From assembly GCA_034437455.1 (NCBI GenBank), contig DAOTUB010000355.1, positions 1-18,065 of the forward strand: a stretch of DNA of 18,065 nucleotides. The letters run 5' to 3'. A program made the translations under genes and the position numbers. Source of the DNA: DAOTUB01 sp034437455 (GTDB lineage: Bacteria > Chloroflexota > Anaerolineae > B4-G1). The notes under the pieces are model-generated. The model did no database searches and was not told where the DNA came from. It was given only the letters and a program-made list of their open reading frames with translations. This document shows positions 5,710-13,907 of the stretch, in pieces (the stretch's first letter is position 1; each line of letters opens with the position of its first letter).

Positions 5710-8700
5710 ATGTCCACTTGAATAGGATTGGCAAGAACGGCAGATGCCACCGGATCGCGTTCGTCCTGTTGGGCGTAGAAAGGTAAAACATCTCCCATGT
5801 CTCCGCGCCATCCGGGTAGCGGCGCTGCGACGCATTGGCGACCTGAGGACCAAAGAGGCACGTGTCGATCAGTTGATTGCCCGTCGCATCCCGGTCGAAC
5901 AAGCCAACGCTTTCACCATTCCTACTCAGCCTGAAGTTGGTGTGGAATGGTCCTTGTTCAGGATCGTCGTCGGCGTAGAAGAGAGCAAAGCCGCCGGCCG
6001 GGATAAATAGACCATCGGGGATCCGGAACTTGGTCGGGTCGGTCAGATCGTCGGTCAGGTACATCCCTCCCATATCTATCGGAGTAAGGCCAGGATTGTA
6101 AAGCTCGATCCAGTCAGGAAACTCCCCGGGCTCATCGGGGTCCTCCAAAGCCGTCACGTTGCTGGCCATCAATTCGTTGATCAACAGAGGCAGCGGTCGG
6201 TACCCCGTTACATAGTAGTGGGTATCGAGCGGCGCCAGCGGTGGATCGGTCGCGCTCCGTTCGGGGCTATTTTCAGTCTGTACGTAATAGGCCACTCCCG
6301 TGCCGTCTGATTGGACCGGGATCGCAGCGACGTAGGCATTGTTTCCCGCGTGTCTCATGGATATGGCCCTAAAGCTGGCCCCTGCGCTGTACCAAAGTGT
6401 GGCCGCGACCACCGCTCCATCGCCCGCGAGCATCGCGGTCACTGTCACACGCTCCGTCGGAGAGGGGTACAGCGGGATACGATGGACTTGAGAAATGACC
6501 GGCATCCCAACGCACGGACGGTTCGTCGCGCCCGGTGTGGGGACGGCGTAAAATGTCCAGGCGTCGCTGTCGGCGCAGCGGCCCTTGGATCGATCGGCGG
6601 TCTGCGGGCCGAATGTATAGACGTCGAGAGGACGGTTTCCGGCAGCGTCGATGTCGAACAGGCCCACGCTCTCGCCGTTCCTGCTCAACCTGAAATTGGT
6701 GTGAAGCGGGCCCTGTCCGGGATCGTTATCGGCATAAAAGACCACAAAGCCCTTCGCCGGGATGGTAATTCCATCGGCGATGCGGAACTTGGCCGGATAA
6801 TTTGGATCGTCGGTCAGGTAGCGTCCACCCAGGTCTATCGGATTGGGGCCGGGATTGGCAAGCTCGATCCAGTCGGGAAACTCGCCCAGATTGGGAGATT
6901 CCGCCTCGTCGGGATCGCTCAAGACGGTTTCGTTATCCGCCATAAACTCGTTGATGAGCAAGGTAGGCGACTGGTATCCCACGATGTACTGGTGATGTGG
7001 AGTTGTGCTCGTCCTTCCGTCATTGCCCGTGGCTAGGATGTAATACGCAACCATCTGACCATCAGGTTGCGCCGGTATTAAGGCGCTATGCCGGTCCCCT
7101 TGTGTATTGACCATGGGCATGTCGACAAAACCATCTCCTGTGGCGCTGTAGTAGAGGGTCGTCTGCAACAATGCGTCGTCGGTGATCGTGGTCGCGACGG
7201 TTACGACGTCGGAAGCGGTGGGCAGCGATGGGATATGGGTTACGGAACCAATGCTCGGAGGTAGCAACAAATTGGGTTTACCCGGTGTGGGTTTACTGAA
7301 CGATATCCAGTTGTCCACGCCATCGGGATAGCGGCCTTCCGACACATCGACCGTCTGCGGCCCATAAGTGTAGGTGTCAATCTGTTGGTTTTTGCCAAAG
7401 ATGCCGATTTGCCCACCAGACTCGTTGAGCCGAAAATTTGTGTGTCGCGGTCCTTGCCACGGCTCGCCATCGGCAAAGAACGTGACAAAACCACCGGCCG
7501 GAATGACGAGCCCATTGGCGATTCGGAACCGGGTCGGATCTACCAGATCGTCCGTCAAATACATTCCCGAAAGGTCAACCTTCTCCAACCCGGCGTTATG
7601 GATTTCAAACCAGAGAGAAAACGAGCCAGTTTGATCCTCCGCCATAATTTCGTTGATGCTGAGATAGAGCTGATCGGCAGGACAGTACCCTGGCATCTGA
7701 CCCCGCAGGACGTTCTTGCGCTCTGTGACATAGACCTTGAGGTCGTCAGGGGCCGCCAGGAACGGCCCAGGGTTCTCCCAGCCATTCTTGTGCCAATCGC
7801 GCAGAGCATCTTGCTCGATAGCAGCGTGGGTTCCATCGATCATGGAACCCATCGCCGCGTCGGAAAAGACAGTGTCCATAAATTCGAGCAAGCGATGACA
7901 GTAGTAGGCGCGGAACTGGGGCACATCCAACGAGCGCGTCAGGAGCGTGTTCGTCACCCACCCCCAGATCGGAGCGTCAGAGGTGCTCATATTGATGGGC
8001 CAGTCATCGGCGTATTCCCGCTCGCCGCCGCTGGGGCCAAAGGCGTTGTCAAAGTCATAGGGTATCAGCTCCCACCGCTCGGTAGCCGTATCGTGCAAAA
8101 GATACGCATTGTACGAGCTAAAGTCGAGATTGCCGGTCAACACAATCATCGCGTAATAGTCCAGGTACGCGGCCACGTCAAAGACCCGTCTCAATTTAGA
8201 GGCAAAGGCCTCATCTGGTGTGTTGTTGATTCGTTCGATGAAGGCGATCAGATCGTCGTAACCTGGATCCAGACCGTTCTTCTTCTCAAAGGCCTGGCGA
8301 TAGTCGTGCTCCGAAGGTAGGTGCCGGGAGAAATCCACGAAGGGGTTCCCGATAGACTTGTAGATATTGATGTCGGGATTGTGGCCGATGCGCTCCGCAA
8401 AGCCCGCGTCCACCTGCTCATTCTGGATATAGATCCCCATGTATTCGCCGTTGAGCGCCAACAGCACGTATTCGGCACGGGGCGGTTGGATGCCAACGAC
8501 CTCGAACAGATTGGTAGCCAATTTACTCCGCATCAATGAGGCGTCGTTGAAATCACCGCGAAGATTGATCTCCTCTTGACCGGGAAAAGGGGACTCTTCA
8601 GGAAATTTGATCTTCCACGATTTCTTTTCCAGGTAGCGTCCCCAGTTACCTCGGTAACGAACCTCGGCGAGAAAGGGCCGATCCTGATAGATAAAGTTGC

Positions 8701-9697
8701 CCGTCACCTCATCATCTGACCAGGGATCCGTGTATAGAGCATCCAGATTCTCGGGTGTCAATTCGAGCTTGTAGTAGGGGAGCGTTGCGTCGTCCTCATC
8801 CAGGGCGACGCCGGATTGAGAAGGCGTCCGCTCGCTTTCGTTGCCATAAATATCCACCGCACTGACGCGATAGTAGTAGATCGCACGCGGATCGGAAGAA
8901 ACATCCTGATAGCGAGAGGTGCGGGATGGTTTGACAGTGAGGCGAGTGTAGGGGCCAGCGGGCGACTCGGCGCAGTAAACATGGTAACCATCCAGATCGC
9001 CTTTGGGGCTATCCGCCCAGTCAAGCAAGATCGCATTGTAGCTGTCTGTAACTGTCAGGTCGGATGGCGTAGGAGGCGCGACCGTATCGGGAGAGCGAAC
9101 CCTTACCTCAATAGCGGCCAAAAGGGGATCGCCAAAAACAGAGCTGGCGACGATATTCAGTTCGCCATCCTCCACGGTCACGGCAAAGCGCCGAATCAAG
9201 GCATAGTTCGTACCTACCTGCGAAAAGATATTGAAATCGTCCAGCACGGTTTGGTCTTCAATCAGTACGTCAAAGACCGTGTACAGAGGGCCGTGATCGT
9301 CAAACACCGCGATTTGACTCAAGTGCAAGGCGATCAAATAGTCGCCGTTGGGAATATCGCTAAAGCGGTACTCCTGCCAGCCACGACGCTGCTTTTTGTG
9401 CAATGCATCGTCGGGGGCGCCGCCGATCACGGGGAACGCGACAGACACGGAATAGCCACCGATGTAGCCGGCTTGGGTTTGAGGCGTCCACTCCTGGTCG
9501 GGCAAGTAGACGCGCCCTCTCTGATCAGTATAGGGTTGGTCGCTGCCGACGTTAAAGCGGATGGGGAACGCTGGTGGCGCATGGGCGGCAGATCCATCAC
9601 ATCCAAGGGCCAGCACCATCACCAATGACAAAAAAAGCCAACAATATGGCTTTTCAACCAAGGAGAGGATATTGATCGAATATTTTCGATGGTTCAT
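5663..9697 (-). CDS. Secreted lipoprotein: malectin-like, FN3, CotH kinase and three lamin-tail domains
   Basis: A 1344-residue envelope protein. Residues 1-33 form a lipoprotein-type signal (KPYCWLFLSLVMVLALGC, Cys33), although Ala at -3 is not ideal. Then follow a malectin-like carbohydrate-binding region (about 45-200), an FN3 domain (about 205-290) and a CotH protein-kinase-like domain (about 308-665). The CotH domain shows YRGNWGRYLEKKSWKIKF with likely nucleotide-binding Lys362/364, NLRGDFNDASLMRSKLA and the metal-binding WELIPYDFDNAFG (542-554). Three lamin-tail (LTD) domains start near 679, 912 and 1170, each opening with INE(I/F/L)MA and containing an (R/K)FRI...IPAGGF-type core and TNFRL. 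Ig-like linkers (about 811-905 and 1065-1165) separate them. CotH proteins phosphorylate secreted proteins in spore formers; here a surface or matrix substrate is more likely. ATG 9697 is chosen because the signal peptide follows it, with a weak GGAAA upstream. Confidence 0.9.
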   Translation of the reverse strand: MNHRKYSINILSLVEKPYCWLFLSLVMVLALGCDGSAAHAPPAFPIRFNVGSDQPYTDQRGRVYLPDQEWTPQTQAGYIGGYSVSVAFPVIGGAPDDALHKKQRRGWQEYRFSDIPNGDYLIALHLSQIAVFDDHGPLYTVFDVLIEDQTVLDDFNIFSQVGTNYALIRRFAVTVEDGELNIVASSVFGDPLLAAIEVRVRSPDTVAPPTPSDLTVTDSYNAILLDWADSPKGDLDGYHVYCAESPAGPYTRLTVKPSRTSRYQDVSSDPRAIYYYRVSAVDIYGNESERTPSQSGVALDEDDATLPYYKLELTPENLDALYTDPWSDDEVTGNFIYQDRPFLAEVRYRGNWGRYLEKKSWKIKFPEESPFPGQEEINLRGDFNDASLMRSKLATNLFEVVGIQPPRAEYVLLALNGEYMGIYIQNEQVDAGFAERIGHNPDINIYKSIGNPFVDFSRHLPSEHDYRQAFEKKNGLDPGYDDLIAFIERINNTPDEAFASKLRRVFDVAAYLDYYAMIVLTGNLDFSSYNAYLLHDTATERWELIPYDFDNAFGPSGGEREYADDWPINMSTSDAPIWGWVTNTLLTRSLDVPQFRAYYCHRLLEFMDTVFSDAAMGSMIDGTHAAIEQDALRDWHKNGWENPGPFLAAPDDLKVYVTERKNVLRGQMPGYCPADQLYLSINEIMAEDQTGSFSLWFEIHNAGLEKVDLSGMYLTDDLVDPTRFRIANGLVIPAGGFVTFFADGEPWQGPRHTNFRLNESGGQIGIFGKNQQIDTYTYGPQTVDVSEGRYPDGVDNWISFSKPTPGKPNLLLPPSIGSVTHIPSLPTASDVVTVATTITDDALLQTTLYYSATGDGFVDMPMVNTQGDRHSALIPAQPDGQMVAYYILATGNDGRTSTTPHHQYIVGYQSPTLLINEFMADNETVLSDPDEAESPNLGEFPDWIELANPGPNPIDLGGRYLTDDPNYPAKFRIADGITIPAKGFVVFYADNDPGQGPLHTNFRLSRNGESVGLFDIDAAGNRPLDVYTFGPQTADRSKGRCADSDAWTFYAVPTPGATNRPCVGMPVISQVHRIPLYPSPTERVTVTAMLAGDGAVVAATLWYSAGASFRAISMRHAGNNAYVAAIPVQSDGTGVAYYVQTENSPERSATDPPLAPLDTHYYVTGYRPLPLLINELMASNVTALEDPDEPGEFPDWIELYNPGLTPIDMGGMYLTDDLTDPTKFRIPDGLFIPAGGFALFYADDDPEQGPFHTNFRLSRNGESVGLFDRDATGNQLIDTCLFGPQVANASQRRYPDGAETWEMFYLSTPNRTNAIRWHLPFLPILFKWTFTPSLPAPPADLPGG

Positions 9698-9766
9698 CGT
9701 TTCCAAAGAGGAGCCATCTAACAAGCTTTGTCTACGAAAACTCGACTGGCTCCCGCCGCGTCTTGG

Positions 9767-9788
9767 CGTCAAGAAACTACCCTTGACG
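9767..9788. promoter_or_regulatory. Perfect 7-bp inverted repeat upstream of the CotH gene
   Basis: CGTCAAG (9767-9773) and CTTGACG (9782-9788) are separated by 8 nt. The symmetry and the distance to the start (70 nt) suit a dimeric regulator site, but chance cannot be excluded. Confidence 0.3.
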
Positions 9789-9881
9789 TATTCTCCAAAA
9801 AGGCTGATACCCTGAAATAGTCAATGCATCTGACTGAAAAATTCCCGTAAGCGTTCAGCCATATCACCAAACACCGGAGCG

Positions 9882-10021
9882 AGCGCCGGTTGAGTAGCGG
9901 AGGCACACGCTTTTTGTGCCGGAGCGTATCGAAACCCAGCGAGCGGGGTCGTATGCATAACCCGCTTGGTCTCGATACGTCGCCGGATGGGACATCCGCT
10001 TGCTCCTACTCGACCGGCGCT
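9882..10021. repeat. Large dyad repeat (dispersed intergenic element)
   Basis: Outer arms AGCGCCGGTTGAGTAG (9882-9897) and CTACTCGACCGGCGCT (10006-10021) match at all but one position. Inner arms CGTATCGAAACC (9925-9936) and GGTCTCGATACG (9968-9979) match at 11 of 12. The GTATCGA...CTACTCGACC pattern resembles intergenic repeats common in other high-GC bacteria. It lies 3' of rny and may contribute to 3'-end folding of that transcript. Confidence 0.7.
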
Positions 10022-10060
10022 AGAATCACCCTCCTGAACGCTTGCCATTGATCTACCGCT

Positions 10061-11605
10061 TCACTTGGCATACTCTTCGGCTCGTACCTCGCGGATCACC
10101 ATCACCTTGATCTGACCCGGATATTCCATACTCCCCTCGAGATTGCTGGCAATGTCTTTGGAGAGTTGAATGGCCGCCAGATCATCGATCTCCTGAGGCT
10201 TGACGATGACGCGGACCTCGCGACCGGCCTGGATGGCGTAGGCTTCTTCCACCCCGTCGAAGGAATTGGCAATCGCCTCCATCGTGCGGATGCGCTTGAG
10301 GTAGAATTCCAGGCTTTCCCGGCGCGCGCCTGGCCTGGCGCCAGAGATGGCGTCGGCGGCCTCGACGATGACGGCCTCGAGGGAATTCGGTTTCACGTCG
10401 TTGTGATGGGCCGCTATGCAATGCACCACGTTTTCTGGCACACCGTAGCGCTGGCAGATCTCGATGCCGATTTGCACGTGGGTTCCCTCGGTGTTGAAAT
10501 CCACGGCCTTGCCAATGTCGTGCAGCAGTCCTCCGGCGCGGGCAATGTCTGCGTTGGCTCCCAGTTCCTCGGCGATCATCCCCGCCAGTTTGGCCGTCTC
10601 GACGGAATGGGTGTACTGATTCTGCCCATAGCTGGTGCGAAACTTGAGCCGTCCCAGCAGTTCGATGATCTTGGGGTGTAGCCGGGGAACGCTGGCCTCG
10701 TAGGCCGCTCGCTTGCCCTCTTCGCGGATAAATTGGTCGAGCTCTTTTTGGCTCTCCGTGACGATTTTCTCAATGTGCGCCGGGTGGATGCGCCCATCGG
10801 ACACCAATCGCTCCATGGCGCGGCGGGCTACCTCGCGACGCACCGGATCGAAGCAGGAGATGGTGACGGCTTCCGGCGTATCGTCTACCACCACGTCCAC
10901 GCCGGCGGCCTTTTCGAAGGAGCGGATGTTGCGCCCGCCTCGACCGATGATGCGTCCTTTCATGTCATCGGAAGGCAACGAGACCGTGGAGACCGTGATG
11001 TCCGACACGTACTCGCTTGCCATGCGTTGGATGGCCGTGGTGATGATCTTGCGGGCGCGGGTATCCGCTTCCTCTTTGGCCTCGGCTTCCACCTGGCGGA
11101 TCACGCGGGCCATATCCTGTCGAGTGTCCTGCGCAACCGTATCCAGCAGCTCTTGCTTGGCTTCCTCGGAGCTTAATCCCGCTACCCGTTCCAGCGTCTC
11201 GAGCCGTTCCTGTTGCATTCGCTCTATCTGATTGCGCTGCTTATCCAGGGTGGATTGACGCTTGTTGAGGCTCCGCTCCCACTTTTCCAACCGCTCTTGA
11301 TTGTGATCCAGTTTCTCGCGTCGCCGTTGCAGCCGCTCTTCTTCTCGTCGCAGGCCCGTCCGACGCCGATCCAGTTCTTCTTCCGTCTCTTCCCGTCTCT
11401 TGAGAACTTCATCCTTGGCGGATAGTACGATCTCCTGAGCCTGTTTATCCGCTTCTTCTACAAGTTGCCTGGCCTGTTGCTCCCGTTCCTCAAGGGCAGT
11501 TCGAACAACGCGGGAACGGAGCAGGAATCCCAGCCCGAGTCCCGCAGCCAGTGCTAGAATTGCAGTGATTGCCACTGGCAATAACCTGATCAAAAACTCG
11601 TTCAT
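10061..11605 (-). CDS. rny: Ribonuclease Y (membrane-anchored endoribonuclease)
   Basis: RNase Y starts mRNA decay by endonucleolytic cleavage at the inner face of the membrane. The 514-residue protein has the full family layout. An N-terminal membrane anchor (about 5-30) is followed by a long charged coiled coil (about 35-190). The KH RNA-binding domain (about 205-275) holds IIGRGGRNI, and the HD phosphohydrolase domain (about 325-430) has metal ligands His333, His362-Asp363 (LLHDIGKA), His376 and His400. ATG 11605 has GAGG 9 nt upstream. Only one base separates it from the recX stop codon (TAG C ATG), so translational coupling with recX is likely. rny next to recA is a known arrangement, for example in Bacillus. 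Confidence 0.96.
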   Translation of the reverse strand: MNEFLIRLLPVAITAILALAAGLGLGFLLRSRVVRTALEEREQQARQLVEEADKQAQEIVLSAKDEVLKRREETEEELDRRRTGLRREEERLQRRREKLDHNQERLEKWERSLNKRQSTLDKQRNQIERMQQERLETLERVAGLSSEEAKQELLDTVAQDTRQDMARVIRQVEAEAKEEADTRARKIITTAIQRMASEYVSDITVSTVSLPSDDMKGRIIGRGGRNIRSFEKAAGVDVVVDDTPEAVTISCFDPVRREVARRAMERLVSDGRIHPAHIEKIVTESQKELDQFIREEGKRAAYEASVPRLHPKIIELLGRLKFRTSYGQNQYTHSVETAKLAGMIAEELGANADIARAGGLLHDIGKAVDFNTEGTHVQIGIEICQRYGVPENVVHCIAAHHNDVKPNSLEAVIVEAADAISGARPGARRESLEFYLKRIRTMEAIANSFDGVEEAYAIQAGREVRVIVKPQEIDDLAAIQLSKDIASNLEGSMEYPGQIKVMVIREVRAEEYAK

Positions 11606-11606
11606 G

Positions 11607-12269
11607 CTATTTTTCCTCGCTTTCGATATCCATGGTTGATATTTTCTTACGATCTCTTTCTTCCAACAGTTCCTCGATCAGCGGTGCGATGACGGCATAG
11701 GAGAACCCCCTGCGTTTCAGGTACGCTTGCAATTTTCGACGAAAGTCGCGCTCTTCAAGCTCCTGCAAGCGACGCGCGCCGGCCTCTGCTGCCTTCCGGG
11801 CGGCGGCTTCTACGTCGAGATCCTCCAACGTTTCGTCGATGATCCGGTTGGCAAGTCCCTTCTGCCGCAGTTCGTGACGCAGCCCCCGCAACCCTCTGGG
11901 GTTGAACCGTAGCCGGTTCTCCACCCAGTAGCGGGCGAACTCTCGATCGTCCAGCAGCTCCCCTCGCGTCAATCGCTCGATAACCTCCTCAATGACGGGT
12001 TCTTCGATCTCTTTTTTGCGCAAATTGCGGCGTACTTCATCCTCGCTGCGAGGCCGGTATGAGAGAAAATTGAGCGCCCGTTGGTAGGCTTTCTCAACCT
12101 GGTCCCGTATCTGTAGTCGAGCGATCTCGTCGTCGCTCAACATTTGACCGATCTCGAGGTGGATGGCTTCGACGACGGCCAGCCCGAAGGCGAACTGACC
12201 GTCGAGGTAGACGTTCACGCGATCTTTGTTGCGCTTTTGGAATCGCAGTGCTGTGATCGTTCCTGCCAT
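11607..12269 (-). CDS. recX: Regulatory protein RecX
   Basis: RecX binds RecA filaments and limits their extension. The 220-residue protein shows the three-helix repeats of the family: ALNFLSYRPRSEDEVRRNL, VIERLTRGELLDDREFARYWVENR and RGLRGLRHELRQKGL, with a final KLQAYLKRRGFSYAVI repeat. The N-terminal ALRFQKRNKDRVNVYLDGQFAFGL is also typical of RecX. ATG 12269 is preferred over an in-frame start 81 nt upstream, because the upstream stretch would cover a terminator hairpin and is not RecX-like. GGAACG directly follows the terminator's T-tract and would be the ribosome binding site. Order recA-recX matches that in many bacteria. Confidence 0.92.
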   Translation of the reverse strand: MAGTITALRFQKRNKDRVNVYLDGQFAFGLAVVEAIHLEIGQMLSDDEIARLQIRDQVEKAYQRALNFLSYRPRSEDEVRRNLRKKEIEEPVIEEVIERLTRGELLDDREFARYWVENRLRFNPRGLRGLRHELRQKGLANRIIDETLEDLDVEAAARKAAEAGARRLQELEERDFRRKLQAYLKRRGFSYAVIAPLIEELLEERDRKKISTMDIESEEK

Positions 12270-12277
12270 ATCGTTCC

Positions 12278-12317
12278 AAAAAAAGCGAAAAAGCCGTGGC
12301 CTTCCAAGCCACGGCTT
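12278..12317 (-). terminator. Intrinsic terminator between recA and recX
   Basis: On the minus strand a perfect 10-bp stem (AAGCCGTGGC / GCCACGGCTT, arms 12308-12317 and 12291-12300) with a 7-nt loop is followed by TTTTTCGC and seven T. It ends only about 8 nt before the recX start codon. In E. coli a terminator between recA and recX lets only a fraction of transcripts through, and this site would fit the same role. Confidence 0.8.
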
Positions 12318-12410
12318 GCGTTGACGCACACTCGTCAGCGTCGATCTCAAAATCGAGTCAACTACTCACTCGCCCCGCTGGGGGAGAATATATCCTTCTC
12401 CGTTACTCCA

Positions 12411-12610
12411 ATCAAACACCAGATGCAACCGTCCCGCGTAACTACTTATGTTTGGCAGACGAGTTCTATCTGCCAAGACGAGCAGTTACCGGCTCGGGAT
12501 GGTGTGCGTGGTTTTCTCATGACCTACTTTTCGATACCTGTCTTGAGGGTACATGTGAACATGTCCCTGAAAACCCTAAATCATTTATCGAGAGGTGCCT
12601 CTCGTTTTTT
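12411..12610 (+). ncRNA. Candidate structured non-coding RNA ending in a terminator
   Basis: The plus strand can form one long interrupted hairpin. Pairs are ACCGTCCCG (12428-12436) with CGGGATGGT (12495-12503), GTAACT (12438-12443) with AGTTAC (12484-12489), and TTGGCAGA (12452-12459) with TCTGCCAA (12469-12476). It extends outward through 12415-12427 with 12505-12515. G-U pairs at 12431/12500 and 12424/12508 would be A-C mismatches on the other strand, which favours plus-strand transcription. A second hairpin (GGGTACATGT / ACATGTCCC, about 12547-12565) and an intrinsic terminator follow. No plus-strand gene lies upstream for that terminator to serve. The 5' end and promoter are not clear, and I cannot match it to a known RNA class. 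Confidence 0.45.
12589..12610 (+). terminator. Intrinsic terminator on the plus strand
   Basis: CGAGAG, a GTGC loop and CTCTCG form a perfect stem followed at once by six T. It points away from recX and is the 3' end of the candidate RNA. Confidence 0.75.
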
Positions 12611-12745
12611 GGACAGGTCAATAAAATGTACGTGTTCATCAGAGAAGGATTAGATTCTATTATCCGACGATCCTGTACCAGAAACGCCGGTGTTTGATGA
12701 GATCAACCCGTGGCTACTGATAAAAAATAATAGACACCGGATCGG

Positions 12746-13776
12746 TCAATTCGCTTTGTCTGCCTCCTCAACGTCTGGCGTCATGGTTTCTGCTTCAAAC
12801 AATTGTTCTCGAATGGCAGCTTCAATCTCGGCGACGTCGTCGGGGTGTTCGCGCAGGAATTGCTTGGTGTTCTCCCGTCCCTGCGCCAGGTTCTCTTCTG
12901 CAAGTAGTACGAGCCTCGCTTATCGATCACGTCCAACTCCACCGCCATGTCCAGCAGATCTCCTGCCTTGCTGATTCCTTCGTCGTACATCAGATCGAAC
13001 TCGGCCACCCGGAACGGCGGCGCTACCTTGTTCTTGGTCACCCGCACCCGCGTGCGATTTCCGATCAGTTCTCCTTTTTCCTTGATCGAACGAATGCGCC
13101 GGATGTCCAGCCGCACCGAGGCGTAGAATTTGAGCGCCCGCCCTCCCGACGTGGTCTCTGGATTGCCGAACATCACCCCGATCTTTTCCCGTAATTGATT
13201 GGTAAAGATCAAGGCGGCGTTCGACTGCTTGATGGCCCCGCTCAGCTTGCGCAGCGCCTGGCTCATCAGGCGGGCCTGGAGACCGGGGTGAGAATCCCCC
13301 ATCTCCCCCTCGATCTCGCGGCGAGGCACCAGCGCGGCCACCGAGTCGACCACGACGACGTCCACCGCGCCGGAGCGGATGAACGTCTCGGCGATCTCCA
13401 ATGCCTGTTCGCCGGTATCTGGCTGAGAGATGAGCAGGTTGTCCACGTCCACGCCGCACCTGCGCGCGTAGGCCGGGTCGAGCGCGTGCTCCATATCCAC
13501 GTAGGCCGCGATGCCGCCCAGCTTTTGGGCTTGGGCGACGATGTGCTGGGCGACGGTCGTCTTGCCCGCACCGTCAGGCCCATAGATCTCGGTGACGCGG
13601 CCGCGAGGGATACCCCCCACGCCGAGCGCATGGTCGAGCGCCAGCGACCCGGTGGGGATCGCCTCGACCTCCAGGTGGGTTGCCTCTCCAAGACGCATCA
13701 CGGTCCCTTCCCCGAAACGCTTGGTCAGGTTCCCCAGCGCCTTTTCTAACGCTTTTCTTCGTCCATCGTCGGCCAT
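12746..13776 (-). CDS. recA: Recombinase RecA, with a frameshift near the 3' end
   Basis: RecA forms ATP-dependent filaments on single-stranded DNA, drives homologous pairing and triggers LexA cleavage. Visible are Walker A GPDGAGKTT (66-74; most RecAs have GPESSGKTT), Walker B VVVVDSVAALV (140-150) and the L1/L2 DNA-binding region with FTNQLREKIGVMFGNPETTSGG (191-212). The frame is canonical up to DKRGSYY, then runs into unrelated residues. A different frame resumes at 12898 with EENLAQGRENTKQFLREHP and reads 50 residues to a TGA at 12746, ending in an acidic tail as RecA should. A net loss of one base (or a 4-nt deletion) at about 12899-12903 explains this, and repair gives about 343 residues. 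ATG 13776 is preferred; a GTG lies 9 nt upstream. Confidence 0.93.
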
Positions 13777-13828
13777 TATGGGCACTCTATGCCAAGGTAT
13801 TACGTCTAACGCATTATGTCACTCTACT

Positions 13829-13857
13829 AGTGTACACCAAATGGGACAAAAAGGCAA
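13829..13857 (-). promoter_or_regulatory. recA promoter-like sequence with an overlapping palindrome
   Basis: The minus strand has TTGCCT (13852-13857), a 17-nt spacer and TACACT (13829-13834), giving a leader of about 45 nt. An 8-bp palindrome GTGTACAC (13830-13837) overlaps the -10. No GAAC-N4-GTTC type LexA box is visible, so the palindrome is a possible SOS operator of another kind. Confidence 0.5.
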
Positions 13858-13864
13858 ATGGAAC

Positions 13865-13893
13865 TTGACCGCTAGTCCACGATGTGATAAAGT
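13865..13893 (+). promoter_or_regulatory. Promoter-like sequence of the GNAT gene
   Basis: TTGACC (13865-13870), a 17-nt spacer and TAAAGT (13888-13893). It stands back to back with the recA promoter, with 7 nt between their -35 boxes. The predicted transcription start is near 13900, so the transcript would have almost no leader. Confidence 0.5.
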
Positions 13894-13907
13894 GGGATAT
13901 GACGAGT

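Larger units (their letters stand above)
9698..10060. other. Intergenic region between rny and the CotH gene
   Basis: The 363-base gap holds a small inverted repeat (9767-9788) about 70 nt upstream of the CotH start and a large dyad repeat (9882-10021) downstream of rny. I find no convincing -35/-10 pair for the CotH gene and no additional protein-like frame. Confidence 0.5.
12270..12745. other. recA-recX intergenic region
   Basis: This 476-base gap holds no convincing gene. From the recX side it contains a minus-strand intrinsic terminator, nested hairpins at 12320-12362 (outer stem GTTGAC/GTCAAC), the plus-strand structured RNA candidate, and a long-range inverted repeat CCGGTGT (12687-12693) / ACACCGG (12734-12740) just after the recA stop, with a T-rich run on the recA strand inside its loop. 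Confidence 0.6.

Noticed and set aside
7385..8320. A 311-residue plus-strand open frame inside the CotH gene
   Set aside because: It is antisense to clearly conserved CotH and lamin-tail sequence and has no ribosome binding site or recognisable domain.
12411..12610. tmRNA, SRP RNA or RNase P RNA
   Set aside because: The conserved sequences of these RNAs (for example the SRP GGAAGCAGC loop or the RNase P GAGGAAAGUC core) are absent.
12296..12697. A 133-residue plus-strand open frame in the recA-recX gap
   Set aside because: An intrinsic terminator lies inside it, it has no good ribosome binding site, and its residues show no domain pattern. The region is better explained as structured RNA.
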